A stretch of DNA of 64,000 nucleotides from Phreatobacter aquaticus (GCF_005160265.1 NZ_CP039865.1:1388828-1452827), one strand, 5' to 3'. Positions 17,492-29,774 are shown, counted from the first letter of the stretch. Numbers and translations: made by a program. The notes: a model not told the origin generated them from the sequence alone.

Positions 17492-17989
17492 TCAGGTGCG
17501 GCGCCAGGGCCGCAGTTCGGTCACGGCCCAGGCGCCGGTGGTGCGGCAGGCGCGGCCGTCGAACCAGGCCTCCTTGCCGTCCTTGATCCCGCTGCCGAGG
17601 AAGTCACGGCAGACCTGGCCGGAGGTGCCATTGGCGCGTTGCAGCGCGGTGATCGTGCCGCTCATGCCGCTGGCGCTGTTCTCCCACGGCAGGCTCGGCG
17701 TGTCGGCACTGTCGGCGAGCACCGTCATCAGCACGGCCTTGGCCGCATCCCAGTCGGCCTGCGGAATGGGCAGCGTGCCGGGCGTCGCGGTCGGCTGGGT
17801 GCCGGGCGTATCGGCAGGGCGGCGCACCGATCCGGTGGTCATGGGGTCGGCGGTTTGGGTCGCGGCGGCGGTCGCGGCAGCTGGCGGAGCGGTCTGGGTG
17901 CGTTCCCACAGCGAGGGCAGCGACATCGAGCAGCCGCCAAACCACAGGCCAGCGCCGGCCACAAGCACAAGCCTCGCGGCTTTGTGCAT
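17492..17989 (-). CDS. surface lipoprotein, RT0821/Lpp0805-like
   Basis: A 165-residue lipoprotein from the ATG at 17989. Its signal peptide ends in a lipobox-like LWFGGC, so the cysteine at about residue 19 would be lipidated. An Ala/Thr/Pro-rich linker leads to a C-terminal domain with conserved cysteines ([20 protein letters not shown]) and a terminal WRR. This fits the RT0821/Lpp0805 family of unknown function that often neighbours pdxH in this order. Longer in-frame starts exist upstream but would place the signal peptide internally. Confidence 0.75.
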   Translation of the reverse strand: MHKAARLVLVAGAGLWFGGCSMSLPSLWERTQTAPPAAATAAATQTADPMTTGSVRRPADTPGTQPTATPGTLPIPQADWDAAKAVLMTVLADSADTPSLPWENSASGMSGTITALQRANGTSGQVCRDFLGSGIKDGKEAWFDGRACRTTGAWAVTELRPWRRT

Positions 17990-18128
17990 GGCACCAACGC
18001 GGCCACAAGGCTCTGGGGTAAACCCCATCCTGCCGCTATATAGCTGGCGAACGCCAAACGTCTCGCCCATACGCACCACACTCCAGGCCCACACTTGCCC
18101 GGAGGTCAGTCAACAACGGAGTTGGTTA

Positions 18129-18746
18129 ATGTCCGGTTCGGATGCGACAGATTTCACGAAAGCCGCCGAGCCAGTCGCATTGTTCGAATCCTGGCTGGCC
18201 GAAGCAACCAAGTCCGAGCCGAACGATCCCAACGCCATGGCGCTGGCAACCGTGGATGCCGAGGGCCTGCCCAATGTCCGCATGGTGCTCCTGAAGGGCG
18301 TCGATGCCAGGGGCTTTGTCTTCTACACCAACACCGAGAGCCAGAAGGGCACCGAGCTCATCGGCCAGGGCAAGGCGGCAGTGGTGTTTCACTGGAAATC
18401 ACTGCGCCGGCAGGTGCGGGTCCGTGGCCCGATCGAGCAGGTGACGGCGGCCGAGGCCGACGAATATTTCGCCTCCCGCGCCAGGGCGAGCCGCATCGGC
18501 GCCTGGGCCAGCCAGCAGTCCCGGCCCCTGGAGAGCCGCTTCGCGCTGGAGAAGGCTGTCGCCCTCTACACCGCGAAATATGCTATCGGAGAGGTGCCCC
18601 GCCCGCCGCACTGGACCGGCTTCCGGATCCTTCCGACCTCCGTCGAGTTCTGGAAGGACGGCGCGTTCCGTCTGCACGACCGTGTCGTCTTCCGCCGCGA
18701 CCAGCCCTTGGGCCCCTGGACCTCGCAAGAGCGTCTCTACCCCTGA
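18129..18746 (+). CDS. pdxH: pyridoxamine 5'-phosphate oxidase
   Basis: A 205-residue FMN enzyme that oxidises pyridoxamine or pyridoxine phosphate to pyridoxal phosphate. The split-barrel FMN-binding domain contains [18 protein letters not shown] and [14 protein letters not shown]. The C-terminal PNPOx dimerisation segment ends RLYP, the canonical end of the family. A GGAG precedes the ATG at 18129; a much longer upstream open frame is not coding. Divergent from the lipoprotein/DnaJ/fabI genes. Confidence 0.95.
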   Translation: MSGSDATDFTKAAEPVALFESWLAEATKSEPNDPNAMALATVDAEGLPNVRMVLLKGVDARGFVFYTNTESQKGTELIGQGKAAVVFHWKSLRRQVRVRGPIEQVTAAEADEYFASRARASRIGAWASQQSRPLESRFALEKAVALYTAKYAIGEVPRPPHWTGFRILPTSVEFWKDGAFRLHDRVVFRRDQPLGPWTSQERLYP

Positions 18747-18826
18747 GGCCGGTCTTGCGCTGAGGCCGGCCCGGCCTTTGCCTGCCTGCGATACGGTCGG
18801 CTTCCATTTTGACTGCAAGGACCACA

Positions 18827-19564
18827 ATGAACCAACCGCGACGCACACTCCTCCTCACCGGCGCCAGTCGCGGCATCGGCCACGCGACCGTCAAGCGCTT
18901 CTCCTCGGCGGGATGGCGGGTCATCACCTGCTCGCGCCAGCCTTTTCCCGAGAATTGCCCCTGGGAAATGGGGCCGGAGGATCATGTCCAGGTTGATCTG
19001 GCCGATGTCGCCGACACCGAGCGCGCGATCGACGAGATCCGAAATCGCCTGCCCGGCGGCCGGCTCGATGCTCTGGTCAACAATGCCGGCATTTCGCCCA
19101 AGGCCGAGGGCGGCGGCCGGCTCGATTCGATCCACACGCCGCTGGCCGTCTGGCAGCAGGTGTTCCAGGTGAATTTCTTCGCCTCCATCCTGCTCGCCCG
19201 CGGCCTGCTGATGGAGCTGAAACAGGCCGGCGGCTCGATCGTCAACGTCACCTCGATCGCGGGCTCGCGCGTTCATCCCTTCGCAGGCGCCGCCTATGCC
19301 ACGTCCAAGTCGGCGCTGGCTGGCCTCACCCGCGAGATGGCTTCCGATTTCGCGCCGCACGGCATCCGGGTCAACGCGATTGCGCCGGGTGAGATCGATA
19401 CCTCGATCCTGTCGCCCGGCACCGAGAAGATCGTCGAGCAGATCCCGATGCGCCGTCTCGGCACGCCGGAGGAGGTCGCCAAGATCATCTACGTGTTGTG
19501 CACCGAGACCTCGAGCTATCTGAACGGCGCCGAAATCCACATCAATGGCGGCCAGCACGTCTGA
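18827..19564 (+). CDS. SDR family oxidoreductase
   Basis: A 245-residue classical short-chain dehydrogenase/reductase. TGASRGIGHA (residues about 11-20) binds NAD(P). NNAG follows at about 86-89, the catalytic Ser is in VTSIAGS, and the YxxxK pair is in YATSKSALAG. The last motif is INGGQHV. The substrate is unknown. The ATG at 18827 follows CAAGGACC; the in-frame TTG at 18809 is less likely. It lies 80 bases after pdxH. Confidence 0.92.
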   Translation: MNQPRRTLLLTGASRGIGHATVKRFSSAGWRVITCSRQPFPENCPWEMGPEDHVQVDLADVADTERAIDEIRNRLPGGRLDALVNNAGISPKAEGGGRLDSIHTPLAVWQQVFQVNFFASILLARGLLMELKQAGGSIVNVTSIAGSRVHPFAGAAYATSKSALAGLTREMASDFAPHGIRVNAIAPGEIDTSILSPGTEKIVEQIPMRRLGTPEEVAKIIYVLCTETSSYLNGAEIHINGGQHV

Positions 19565-19592
19565 CGAGTTTATCCATTCGGCTGCTTCTGTT

Positions 19593-19676
19593 CGTCATGC
19601 CCGCCCCTGTGGCGGGCATCCACGCATTCGTGGAGGGACAAAGGCGTGGATGGCCGGGACAAGCCCGGCCATGACG
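19593..19676. repeat. dispersed palindromic repeat element (three hairpins)
   Basis: An 84-bp element bounded by CGTCATG and CATGACG. It contains three perfect hairpins: a 9-bp stem 19597-19605/19611-19619, a 5-bp stem 19620-19624/19629-19633, and a 9-bp stem 19650-19658/19664-19672. It fills the gap between two convergent genes. The GGCCGGGACAAGCCCGGCC type of core is frequent in intergenic spaces of this bacterial order. It may help terminate both flanking transcripts. Confidence 0.75.
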
Positions 19677-19717
19677 TTCGATGGTTGGCAGACATCGGTC
19701 AGCTGACAGCCGAGTCT

Positions 19718-20530
19718 CTATGCCGCCGCCCGCCTCAGGGCCTCGGCGGTTGCCGCATCCGCCGGCAGGAAGGTCTCGATCGCCAGTTCCGCCAGCGTCA
19801 CGTCGATCGGCGTGCCGAAGACGGTGGTGGTGGAGACGAAGGACAGCGGCCCGAGACTTGAGGCAAGCCGAACCGGCACGAACAGATCGTTGGCCTCCGC
19901 CGGCCGTGCTGCGCGCCTCGTGGCAATGTCCGTCGGATAGGCGGACAGCTCGGCATGGAGCTGGACCAGCACCGGGTCGGCGGTCAGTTCGACCTGCCGC
20001 TTCAGGCGCATCAGCAGGTGGGCGCGCCATTCCCCGAAATTCTCGATTCGGGGCGCAAGACCCTTCGGGTGGAGCCCGATGCGCATCACATTGGCGGGCG
20101 CTTCGATGAGGCTGGGGTCGCAGCCCTCCAGCAACGGCGCGATCGCGCCATTCTGGGCAATCAGCGTCCAGTGCCGGTCGACGGCGATGGCCGGATAGGG
20201 CTCGTGCGCATTCAAGACGATGTCGATTGCCGCGCGCGCTGCTGCCTGCGCCGGGTCGGCGAGGCTGCGCTCGGGGAAGACCGGCGCGAATCCGCCCGCC
20301 ACCAGCAAGACGTTGCGCTCCCGCAAGGGGATGTCGAGCTGTTCCGCCAGATGCAGGATCATCTCGCGGCTGGGGCTCGCCCGGCCCGTCTCGACAAAGC
20401 TGAGATGTCGGGTCGAGATCTCGGCACCCAGCGCCAGATCCATCTGGCTGAGGCGGCGGCGCTGACGCCATTCGCGCAGGTGGTCACCGATGCGGGGTGC
20501 GCGGGCAGTGCGGGCAGGGCTTGTGCTCAT
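19718..20530 (-). CDS. XRE family regulator with MmyB-like ligand-binding domain
   Basis: A 270-residue regulator. An N-terminal Cro/CI helix-turn-helix (about residues 12-66, REWRQRRRLSQMDLAL then STRHLSFVETGRASPS) is followed by a C-terminal MmyB-like domain (IDIVLNAHEPYPAIAVDRHW onward). In related proteins that domain binds fatty-acyl or similar ligands. The ATG at 20530 is chosen because the HTH follows at normal distance. The gene is divergent from a small membrane protein, a usual target arrangement for this family. Confidence 0.92.
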   Translation of the reverse strand: MSTSPARTARAPRIGDHLREWRQRRRLSQMDLALGAEISTRHLSFVETGRASPSREMILHLAEQLDIPLRERNVLLVAGGFAPVFPERSLADPAQAAARAAIDIVLNAHEPYPAIAVDRHWTLIAQNGAIAPLLEGCDPSLIEAPANVMRIGLHPKGLAPRIENFGEWRAHLLMRLKRQVELTADPVLVQLHAELSAYPTDIATRRAARPAEANDLFVPVRLASSLGPLSFVSTTTVFGTPIDVTLAELAIETFLPADAATAEALRRAAA

Positions 20531-20663
20531 GATCCAGACGATAGCGGCAGGACGGGAGGCCGGTCCATGACGCCCGAGGTAATCGACCCGCGGCGGCGGC
20601 GAGGCGATCGTCGCCACGGACGCGGACCGGATCTCCCGCCGCGACGATTACGAGGAGCCTGCC

Positions 20664-21080
20664 ATGTCCTTCGCCTTCGCCCTGTTCCGCGCCCCGGATG
20701 CCCCGACCTTTCTGCGCCGGGTGCTCGTCCTCGATGCTGTCACCTCCGGCGCCGTGGGCCTCATGCTCATCGTCGGCGCCGGCGCGCTCGCAACCTTCCT
20801 GAATCTGCCCGCGCCGCTGCTCCGGGGTGTCGGCCTCTCCTTCATCCCCTTCGTCGCCCTTGTCGCCTATGCCGCAACGCGCCAACCGGCGAGCCGCCCG
20901 CTCGCGCTGACAGTGGCCATCCTCAACGCGGTCTGGGTCGTCCTCAGCCTCGGCCTGCTGCTATCGGGCCTCGTCGCACCGAACATCTACGGCACGGTCT
21001 TCATCGCCGCACAGGCCGTCTTCGTCGGCGTCCTCGCCGAACTGCAGGTGATCGGGGTCCGCCGCCTCGCCGCGGTGTGA
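20664..21080 (+). CDS. hypothetical four-helix membrane protein
   Basis: A 138-residue protein with four predicted membrane helices and very short loops; no named family recognised. A strong GAGGAG precedes the ATG at 20664. It is divergent from the MmyB-type regulator across 133 bp and is its most likely regulated partner (inference from position only). It ends 24 bases before the corA stop on the other strand. Confidence 0.75.
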   Translation: MSFAFALFRAPDAPTFLRRVLVLDAVTSGAVGLMLIVGAGALATFLNLPAPLLRGVGLSFIPFVALVAYAATRQPASRPLALTVAILNAVWVVLSLGLLLSGLVAPNIYGTVFIAAQAVFVGVLAELQVIGVRRLAAV

Positions 21081-21104
21081 GTCCGAGGCCCTCGGGGGCT
21101 GGCC

Positions 21105-22076
21105 TCAGAGCCAGCCCTTCTTGCGGAACCAGAGATAGGGCAGCACGCCGGTGGCCACCATCAGCACCAGGGCCACCGGGTATCCCCATTCCCAGCTGAG
21201 TTCCGGCATGGCCTTGAAGTTCATGCCGTAGATCGTGCCGACCAGTGTCGGCGGCATGAACACCACCGACAGCACTGCGAAGATCTTGACGATGTTGTTC
21301 TGCTCGATGCCGATCAGGCCGAGCACCGCGTCGAGCAGGAAGGTGATCTTGTTCGACAGCGCGTCGCAATGCTGGGTGAGCGATTCCACGTCGCGGCTCT
21401 GGCTCTTCAGAAGCGCGCGGACATCCTTGGAGACCTTGCTGCCCTCGATCTCGGTCGCCAGGAACAGCAGCAGCCGGTTGATCGAAACCAGACTTTCACG
21501 CGCTTTCGAGATCAGGTCGCCCTTGGTGCCGAGCGTTTCCAGCACGGTCTGGAACGTCTCCGCCCGGCTGCCCCCCGCATGCGGCCGGAAGATGCGAGTC
21601 GAGGCCGCCTCGATCTCTTCGCCGACCCGCTCCAGGATGTCGGCGATCCGGTCGACGATCGTATCGAGCAGACCGGTCAGGATCGCCTCCGGCGTCGGCT
21701 GGACGGAGCCCTGTTTCTGCGAGCGATTGAGGAACAGGTTGATCGGCTTCGGCGTGTCGTAGCGAACCGTGATCAACCGCGACGGTGCCAGGACGAACGA
21801 AATCTGGGTAAGCTTCGGCGTGCCAAGCTCGGTATTGCACAGAACCGTCGCCGTCATGTAGCGCACGCCGTGGTCGACATAGAGACGGCTCGACGGCTCG
21901 ATCTCGAGCATTTCCTCGCGCGTCGGGATCTCGATCCCCAAGCACTTCTCGAGCGCCTTGTCCTCGCCCTGGATCGGCTGGAGCAGGTCCACCCACTTGA
22001 CCTCCGGCGGAACGGCATCGGCCGTCGCTTCGATCCGCACGAGGGCCTCGTTCTGAACTCCGTAGGCATTGAACAT
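21105..22076 (-). CDS. corA: CorA-type magnesium/divalent cation transporter
   Basis: A 323-residue member of the CorA family: a large N-terminal cytoplasmic domain, a long helix, and two C-terminal membrane segments. The signature YGMN at the end of the first membrane helix (about residues 285-288) forms the selectivity filter of the pentameric channel. The ATG at 22076 starts the conserved domain; the longer upstream frame is not protein-like. Divergent from a LysE-type exporter across 146 bp. Confidence 0.93.
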   Translation of the reverse strand: MFNAYGVQNEALVRIEATADAVPPEVKWVDLLQPIQGEDKALEKCLGIEIPTREEMLEIEPSSRLYVDHGVRYMTATVLCNTELGTPKLTQISFVLAPSRLITVRYDTPKPINLFLNRSQKQGSVQPTPEAILTGLLDTIVDRIADILERVGEEIEAASTRIFRPHAGGSRAETFQTVLETLGTKGDLISKARESLVSINRLLLFLATEIEGSKVSKDVRALLKSQSRDVESLTQHCDALSNKITFLLDAVLGLIGIEQNNIVKIFAVLSVVFMPPTLVGTIYGMNFKAMPELSWEWGYPVALVLMVATGVLPYLWFRKKGWL

Positions 22077-22222
22077 GATCAGGCTCCGGATACGCGGGCC
22101 TTGGCCTAGCGCAGATCGGGTCGAAGGGGAAAGGAGCGCCGGACATGCCAGAGCGACCATGACCGGACCATGACAGTCGCGATCGATTGCCCAGGACCGA
22201 AAGCACCCATAAGAGTCCGGCC

Positions 22223-22852
22223 ATGAATCTCTCCATGATGCAAGCCGGAGCAACCGGTTTCCTCGTCGGCCTCGGACTGATCGTGGCCATCGGCGCGCAG
22301 AATGCCTTCGTGCTGCGGCAGGGGCTTCTGCGCCAGCATGTCGGCCTCGTCACAACGATCTGCGCGCTGTCCGATGCCGCGCTGATCCTCGTTGGCGTGG
22401 CGGGACTGGGAACGATCGTCCAGGCCTCGCCGCTGCTGCTGGCGCTGGCGACCTGGGGCGGCGCGCTGTTCCTGGCCGCCTATGGCTTCATGGCGGCGCG
22501 GCGCGCCTTCTCAACCGGCGGACTGGAAGCATCCGGCAATGGCGCCTTGACCGATGCGCGGCACGCGGTCGCCGCCACCCTCGCCTTCACCTTCCTCAAT
22601 CCGCACGTCTATCTCGACACCGTCGTGCTGGTCGGCAGCCTGTCGGCCCATCATCAGGGTTCGGCGCGCGCTGCCTTCGCGATCGGCGCGATGAGCGCCT
22701 CGGCGGCGTGGTTCTATGGCCTGGGCTATGGCGCACGTTGGCTGGCGCCGCTGTTCGCCCGGCCGGTCGCCTGGCGCATCCTCGACGCGCTGATCGCCAT
22801 CGTCATGTTGACGATTGCGGCCAATCTGGCGCTCAGCGGCTGGCGAGCCTGA
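22223..22852 (+). CDS. LysE/ArgO family amino-acid exporter
   Basis: A 209-residue membrane protein with about six membrane segments and the LysE-family hallmark GLIVAIGAQNAFVLRQGL near the N-terminus, plus FLNPHVYLDTVVLVG in the middle. The family exports basic amino acids such as lysine or arginine. The ATG at 22223 is in the expected place; an in-frame TTG 36 bases upstream is unlikely. No adjacent LysG/ArgP-type regulator is present. Confidence 0.92.
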   Translation: MNLSMMQAGATGFLVGLGLIVAIGAQNAFVLRQGLLRQHVGLVTTICALSDAALILVGVAGLGTIVQASPLLLALATWGGALFLAAYGFMAARRAFSTGGLEASGNGALTDARHAVAATLAFTFLNPHVYLDTVVLVGSLSAHHQGSARAAFAIGAMSASAAWFYGLGYGARWLAPLFARPVAWRILDALIAIVMLTIAANLALSGWRA

Positions 22853-22861
22853 TCAAAAAAG

Positions 22862-22885
22862 AGGGCCGGTCTGGCGACCGGCCCT
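22862..22885 (-). terminator. rho-independent terminator for the small protein gene at 22984-23148
   Basis: A perfect 10-bp stem (22862-22871 with 22876-22885) with a 4-base loop is followed on the minus strand by C and then six T. This is a good intrinsic terminator for minus-strand transcription from the small gene about 100 bases upstream. It lies just after the LysE-type gene on the other strand, where it lacks a T-run. Confidence 0.75.
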
Positions 22886-22983
22886 GGAAAGGTATTCAGG
22901 AGATTGGGGGCATGCACGGCTGCCGGCGGGTCCGCCGGGTCTTCATAGGGCCTGCGGTTGCATAGGCCGCGGGCCCGGTAAAC

Positions 22984-23148
22984 TCAGTCGACGGCGTCGA
23001 TGAAACGATTGGGGAGAGGGGCCGGAGCTGCGCGGCGGGGTGCCGGCGAGGCTGCGGCTGCGACGGCAGAAATGCCGATCCGACCATAGCGGGCGACAAG
23101 CTTGTCGCGCTGGGTGTCGGTGGCAGGAACCGTCTTGGCGGTCGTCAT
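22984..23148 (-). CDS. small hypothetical protein with RYG-x-I-x-I-x-AVA motif
   Basis: A 54-residue protein beginning MTTAKTVPATDTQRDKL, then ARYGRIGISAVAAA, then a Pro/Ala/Arg-rich tail. A GGAG sits 8 bases before the ATG, and a strong intrinsic terminator follows, which supports a real transcription unit. It resembles the 47-residue protein at 24119-24262 over the RYG..I.AVA segment. No membrane helix or signal peptide; function unknown. The longer in-frame upstream extension lacks protein character. Confidence 0.65.
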   Translation of the reverse strand: MTTAKTVPATDTQRDKLVARYGRIGISAVAAAASPAPRRAAPAPLPNRFIDAVD

Positions 23149-23470
23149 CAGGGTCGCTCCATGGCTGCCGTAACTCGAAACTGACGCTTGGCAGCACGCG
23201 TCGAACGCTCCTGGTTCTAGACATGGCTTGCGGCGGGGTTTGGGTCCGATCATGGAGGGATCGTGACCATGCGACGCCGGGATCACGGCGGCAAAGCCCG
23301 CCTGGCATGGTAAATTTGCAACAGCCATGCGGGTTTGCGGCCGGCGGGCGGTGGTTCCGGTTGACGGTAAGTCAGGCCTTGGCCACAAGTTGGACACAGA
23401 GACGATCTGAGACGGCAGGCGGGCCATGGGGGGCTGCGCGGCTCTCGTTGCTTTTGAAGAGGACATGCGC
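23149..23470. other. 322-bp divergent intergenic region
   Basis: This lies between the small protein gene (minus) and the L,D-transpeptidase gene (plus). It must carry both promoters. A TTGACG at 23361-23366 could be a -35 for the plus-strand gene, but no convincing -10 follows. I see no repeat, RNA gene or further credible ORF in it. Confidence 0.5.
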
Positions 23471-24055
23471 ATGCGGTTCGGGATTGTCGCCCTTGCGGCC
23501 CTGCTGCTCGCCGGCTGCAACAGCCAGACGGTGAACCCTGTCGCTCCGATCTCCGATCGCGACCAGCAATTGCTGGCCCAGGCGCCGCAGGTCGAGATGG
23601 ACTACTGGCGCATGAACCTCAGGGTTCCCTATCGCACCAGCGAGCCGCCGGGCACGATCGTCGTCGAGACCGCCACCCGTCATCTCTATCTGGTCGAGCA
23701 GGGCGGCACCGCCATCCGCTACCAGGTCGCCGTCGGCAACGAGGCTTTCGGCTGGACCGGCACCGCCACCATCCAGCGCAAGGCCGAGTGGCCGAGCTGG
23801 ACGCCGCCGGCCGAGATGCGCCGCCGCTGGCCGCATGTTCCCGCCTTCATGGAAGGTGGCCCGCGCAATCCGCTCGGCGCCCGCGCGCTCTATCTCTACC
23901 AGAACGGCCGCGACACGCTCTATCGCATCCACGGCACCAATTCGCCGATGGAGATCGGCGAGGCCGTGTCCTCGGGCTGCATCCGCATGCACAACGAGCA
24001 GGCGATCGACCTGTTCAACCGCGTGCCGACCGGCACCCGCGTGGTCGTGCGCTGA
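23471..24055 (+). CDS. L,D-transpeptidase (YkuD domain) lipoprotein
   Basis: A 194-residue cell-wall enzyme. The signal peptide ends in the lipobox LLAGC, so it is predicted to be a lipoprotein. The YkuD domain starts at GTIVVETATRHLYLV, and its catalytic motif HGTN...SSGCIRMHN holds the nucleophilic cysteine. The family makes 3-3 cross-links in peptidoglycan or attaches proteins to it. A GAGG lies 8 bases before the ATG at 23471; the ATG at 23465 is also possible. Flanked on both sides by related small genes on the other strand. Confidence 0.92.
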   Translation: MRFGIVALAALLLAGCNSQTVNPVAPISDRDQQLLAQAPQVEMDYWRMNLRVPYRTSEPPGTIVVETATRHLYLVEQGGTAIRYQVAVGNEAFGWTGTATIQRKAEWPSWTPPAEMRRRWPHVPAFMEGGPRNPLGARALYLYQNGRDTLYRIHGTNSPMEIGEAVSSGCIRMHNEQAIDLFNRVPTGTRVVVR

Positions 24056-24088
24056 CGCTTCCGACCAGAACCCATGAGTTGAGACGAG

Positions 24089-24112
24089 AACGGCGGCCCC
24101 TGGGCCGCCGTT
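24089..24112 (+). terminator. rho-independent terminator after the L,D-transpeptidase gene
   Basis: A 10-bp GC-rich stem (24089-24098 with 24103-24112) is followed on the plus strand by a TTTTCTTG tract, counting from 24111. It lies 33 bases after the L,D-transpeptidase stop. It could also help end the convergent small gene, whose stop is 7 bases to the right. Confidence 0.75.
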
Positions 24113-24118
24113 TTCTTG

Positions 24119-24262
24119 TCAGCTGCCGGTTCGCTTGACCGGCCGGCTCGCTTGATCGGCCGGCTTGATCGCGCCGGCCACGGCCCTGATCGCGACATGG
24201 CCATAGCGGTCTTCCAACCGTTCGCCAGACTTGAGCGCGCCCGGCATTGGCTTGGTCTTCAT
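24119..24262 (-). CDS. small hypothetical protein, paralogue of the 22984-23148 product
   Basis: A 47-residue protein with a very good Shine-Dalgarno (GGGGAGG, 5 bases before the ATG at 24262). The segment GERLEDRYGHVAIRAVAGA aligns with RDKLVARYGRIGISAVAAA of the small protein about 1.1 kb away. The tail is basic. No signal peptide or membrane helix; function unknown. It is the only gene on this strand between smc and the L,D-transpeptidase. Confidence 0.65.
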   Translation of the reverse strand: MKTKPMPGALKSGERLEDRYGHVAIRAVAGAIKPADQASRPVKRTGS

Positions 24263-24512
24263 CGTTACCTCCCCGGCGGGTTGTCCCACCTTGTCATCGA
24301 ATCGTAGCACGACGCGGGCTTTTGCCCGAGACCCTAGAAGTGCGCTGCGGTGTCGCGCATGTGCGCTGCAACGGCGCTGAGGGTCGGGCGGGCAGCCGAC
24401 CCATATCTTGCGTGATCCACAGGTCTCTGACGCAACATGTGGCCTCGCGGGGGATTCCGTGCGAAGGTTTTGGCTGAGGTGGGCACCCCCGCCGTTCCAG
24501 CCGCGCAAGACC

Positions 24513-27968
<3,456 letters not shown>

Positions 27969-28081
27969 GGCGGAAAGAGAAAACCGCCGCGGAATAAGTC
28001 GTCGCACCCCTCCCCCGACAAACGGACAAGTCGAGGTCTTTCGCGCGAAAAATCAGGAGGTTAGGGCAATCGGGCACGTTC

Positions 28082-28110
28082 TTGACACGATTTCCCCGCC
28101 TCACTATAGG
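28082..28110 (+). promoter_or_regulatory. sigma-70-type promoter of the F0 ATP synthase operon
   Basis: TTGACA (28082-28087) is separated by 17 bases from TATAGG (28105-28110), a near-consensus housekeeping promoter. The expected start is near 28117, about 75 bases before atpI. A small stem, CCCCG...CGGGG, lies right at the beginning of the leader (about 28113-28128). Confidence 0.75.
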
Positions 28111-28192
28111 TGTCCCCGGCTTTCGGGGGCGTCAAACCGGCATCCTTCCGTTGTTTCACGCCTGTGACCGGGCCGGCCAGAGAGGCTGGATC

Positions 28193-28546
28193 ATGGTTGC
28201 GGGTGGACGAGACGAGGGAGGGGCAAACGGGCGGCCGCCAGACGAAGCCGACCTCGACGCGCGGCGTCGTGCCCTTGAATCGAAGCTCGAAGCCATCGAG
28301 CGCCAGCGGTCCTCGGGAACGGCGTCAGGCGACCGGACGGCGGCAGAACCGTCCGGCATGGTGAAGCTCTTCCGCTTCTCCGCTGATTTCGTATCCGGCG
28401 TCATTGCCGGCGCGCTGATCGGCTGGGTCTTGGACCGTTTCGCCGGCACGCGGCCCTGGGGTTTCATCATCTTTCTTCTGCTGGGCTTTGCGACGGGGAT
28501 CTACAACCTCGTCAAATCGGCCCAGCGGGCTCAGCGGGACGGCTGA
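28193..28546 (+). CDS. atpI: ATP synthase subunit I (AtpI)
   Basis: A 117-residue protein. A charged N-terminal coiled-coil stretch ([18 protein letters not shown]) is followed by two membrane helices (about residues 62-80 and 86-104, with [15 protein letters not shown]). AtpI helps assemble the c-ring and may take part in Mg uptake. It is the first gene of the F0 operon. A GAGG lies before the ATG at 28193; longer in-frame upstream starts fall within the promoter. Confidence 0.88.
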   Translation: MVAGGRDEGGANGRPPDEADLDARRRALESKLEAIERQRSSGTASGDRTAAEPSGMVKLFRFSADFVSGVIAGALIGWVLDRFAGTRPWGFIIFLLLGFATGIYNLVKSAQRAQRDG

Positions 28547-28592
28547 CAAGCCAGACCGACAGTCGCCAGATGGCATTGGGAGCAGACCGGCT

Positions 28593-29342
28593 ATGGCCGA
28601 TCCGATCAAACAGTTCGAGCTCGTCCATCTCGTTCCGATCAAAATCGGCAACGCCGACTTCGGTTTCACCAATTCCTCGCTGCATATGTTCATTGCGGTC
28701 GGCGCGACCGCCGCCTTCCTGCTCCTGTCGACGTCCGGGCGCAGCCTGATCCCGTCGCGGCTGCAGTCGATGGCCGAACTGGCCTATGAATTTGTCGCGG
28801 GCACCGTACGGCAGACGGCCGGTACCGACGGGATGCGCTTCTTCCCGCTGGTCTTCTCGCTGTTCATGTTCGTGCTGTTCGGCAACCTGATCGGCATGAT
28901 TCCCGGCGCCTTCACGGTGACCAGCCATGTCATCGTCACCGCCGCCCTGGCGCTGCTGGTGATCTCCACCGTCATCATCTACGGCATCATGAAGCACGGC
29001 ACCCACTGGTTCGCGCTGTTCGCGCCTTCCGGGCTGCCGAAGGCGATCCTGCCGGTCATTGTCGTGATCGAGGTCATCTCCTTCCTGTCGCGGCCGATCT
29101 CGCTGTCGCTGCGTCTGTTCGGCAACATGACCGCCGGCCATATCGCGCTGAAGGTCTTCGCCGGCTTTGTCGGCGCCATGGCCGGCCTCGGTTTCCTTGG
29201 CGTCCTCGGCTCCTCGTTGCCGATCCTCATGATCACCGCGCTCACCGCGCTCGAGTTTCTCGTTGCTGTCCTGCAGGCCTATGTCTTCACGATCCTGACC
29301 TGCATCTACCTCAACGACGCCCTCCATCCCGGCCATCACTGA
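28593..29342 (+). CDS. atpB: F0F1 ATP synthase subunit a
   Basis: A 249-residue subunit with five to six membrane helices. The essential half-channel arginine lies in the conserved [17 protein letters not shown]. The C-terminal helix [21 protein letters not shown] is also typical. It forms the proton path next to the c-ring. GGGAG precedes the ATG at 28593. Confidence 0.96.
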   Translation: MADPIKQFELVHLVPIKIGNADFGFTNSSLHMFIAVGATAAFLLLSTSGRSLIPSRLQSMAELAYEFVAGTVRQTAGTDGMRFFPLVFSLFMFVLFGNLIGMIPGAFTVTSHVIVTAALALLVISTVIIYGIMKHGTHWFALFAPSGLPKAILPVIVVIEVISFLSRPISLSLRLFGNMTAGHIALKVFAGFVGAMAGLGFLGVLGSSLPILMITALTALEFLVAVLQAYVFTILTCIYLNDALHPGHH

Positions 29343-29403
29343 TCAGGTGACGGCGGGTCGCCATCTCTTTCCCTTCGCTCCCAACATCCCACAGGAGTTC
29401 AAA

Positions 29404-29631
29404 ATGGATCCGGTTGCAGCCAAGTATCTCGGCGCTGGTCTCGCATGCCTCGGAATGGGCCTCGCCGCCATGGGCGTGGGCAACATCTTCGGCAACTTCG
29501 TTGCCGGCGCCCTGCGCAATCCGTCGGCAGCCGCCGGCCAGTTCACCAACGCCATCGTCGGCGCGGCGCTTGCTGAAGGTCTCGGCATCTTCGCGCTCGT
29601 CGTCGCCCTCGTCCTGCTCTTCGTGGTCTGA
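29404..29631 (+). CDS. atpE: F0F1 ATP synthase subunit c
   Basis: A 75-residue hairpin of two membrane helices. The polar loop contains RNP (residues 38-40). The proton-binding carboxylate is E58 in ALAEGLGIF. It is the monomer of the rotor ring. A strong AGGAG precedes the ATG. A 143-base, highly structured gap follows before the b' gene, which may adjust the high c-subunit stoichiometry. Confidence 0.96.
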   Translation: MDPVAAKYLGAGLACLGMGLAAMGVGNIFGNFVAGALRNPSAAAGQFTNAIVGAALAEGLGIFALVVALVLLFVV

Positions 29632-29632
29632 T

Positions 29633-29686
29633 CCGCGGCGAGCCTCTCTTCCGCGTGCCGGGTGCCTCTGAGAGGCCCCGCCGCGG
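29633..29686 (+). promoter_or_regulatory. long stem-loop between atpE and the b' gene
   Basis: A near-continuous stem of about 15 bp pairs 29633-29648 with 29670-29686, broken by a 2-base bulge. It starts one base after the atpE stop. Two smaller hairpins follow (29706-29719, and GGACCG/CGGTCC near 29736-29753). There is no T-run, so this is more likely an mRNA stabiliser or processing element than a terminator. Confidence 0.55.
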
Positions 29687-29774
29687 TCGATACGGCGTTC
29701 TCCGCCCGGCTTCGGCCGGCTCTCGTTTCCGCGTGGGACCGTCAACCGGTCCGCTCGTGCGATAGGGTCCCGCA

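Noticed and set aside
18183-18193. GTTCGAATCC-like T-loop sequence suggesting a tRNA
   Set aside because: It lies inside the N-terminal coding part of pdxH and no cloverleaf or acceptor stem can be formed around it.
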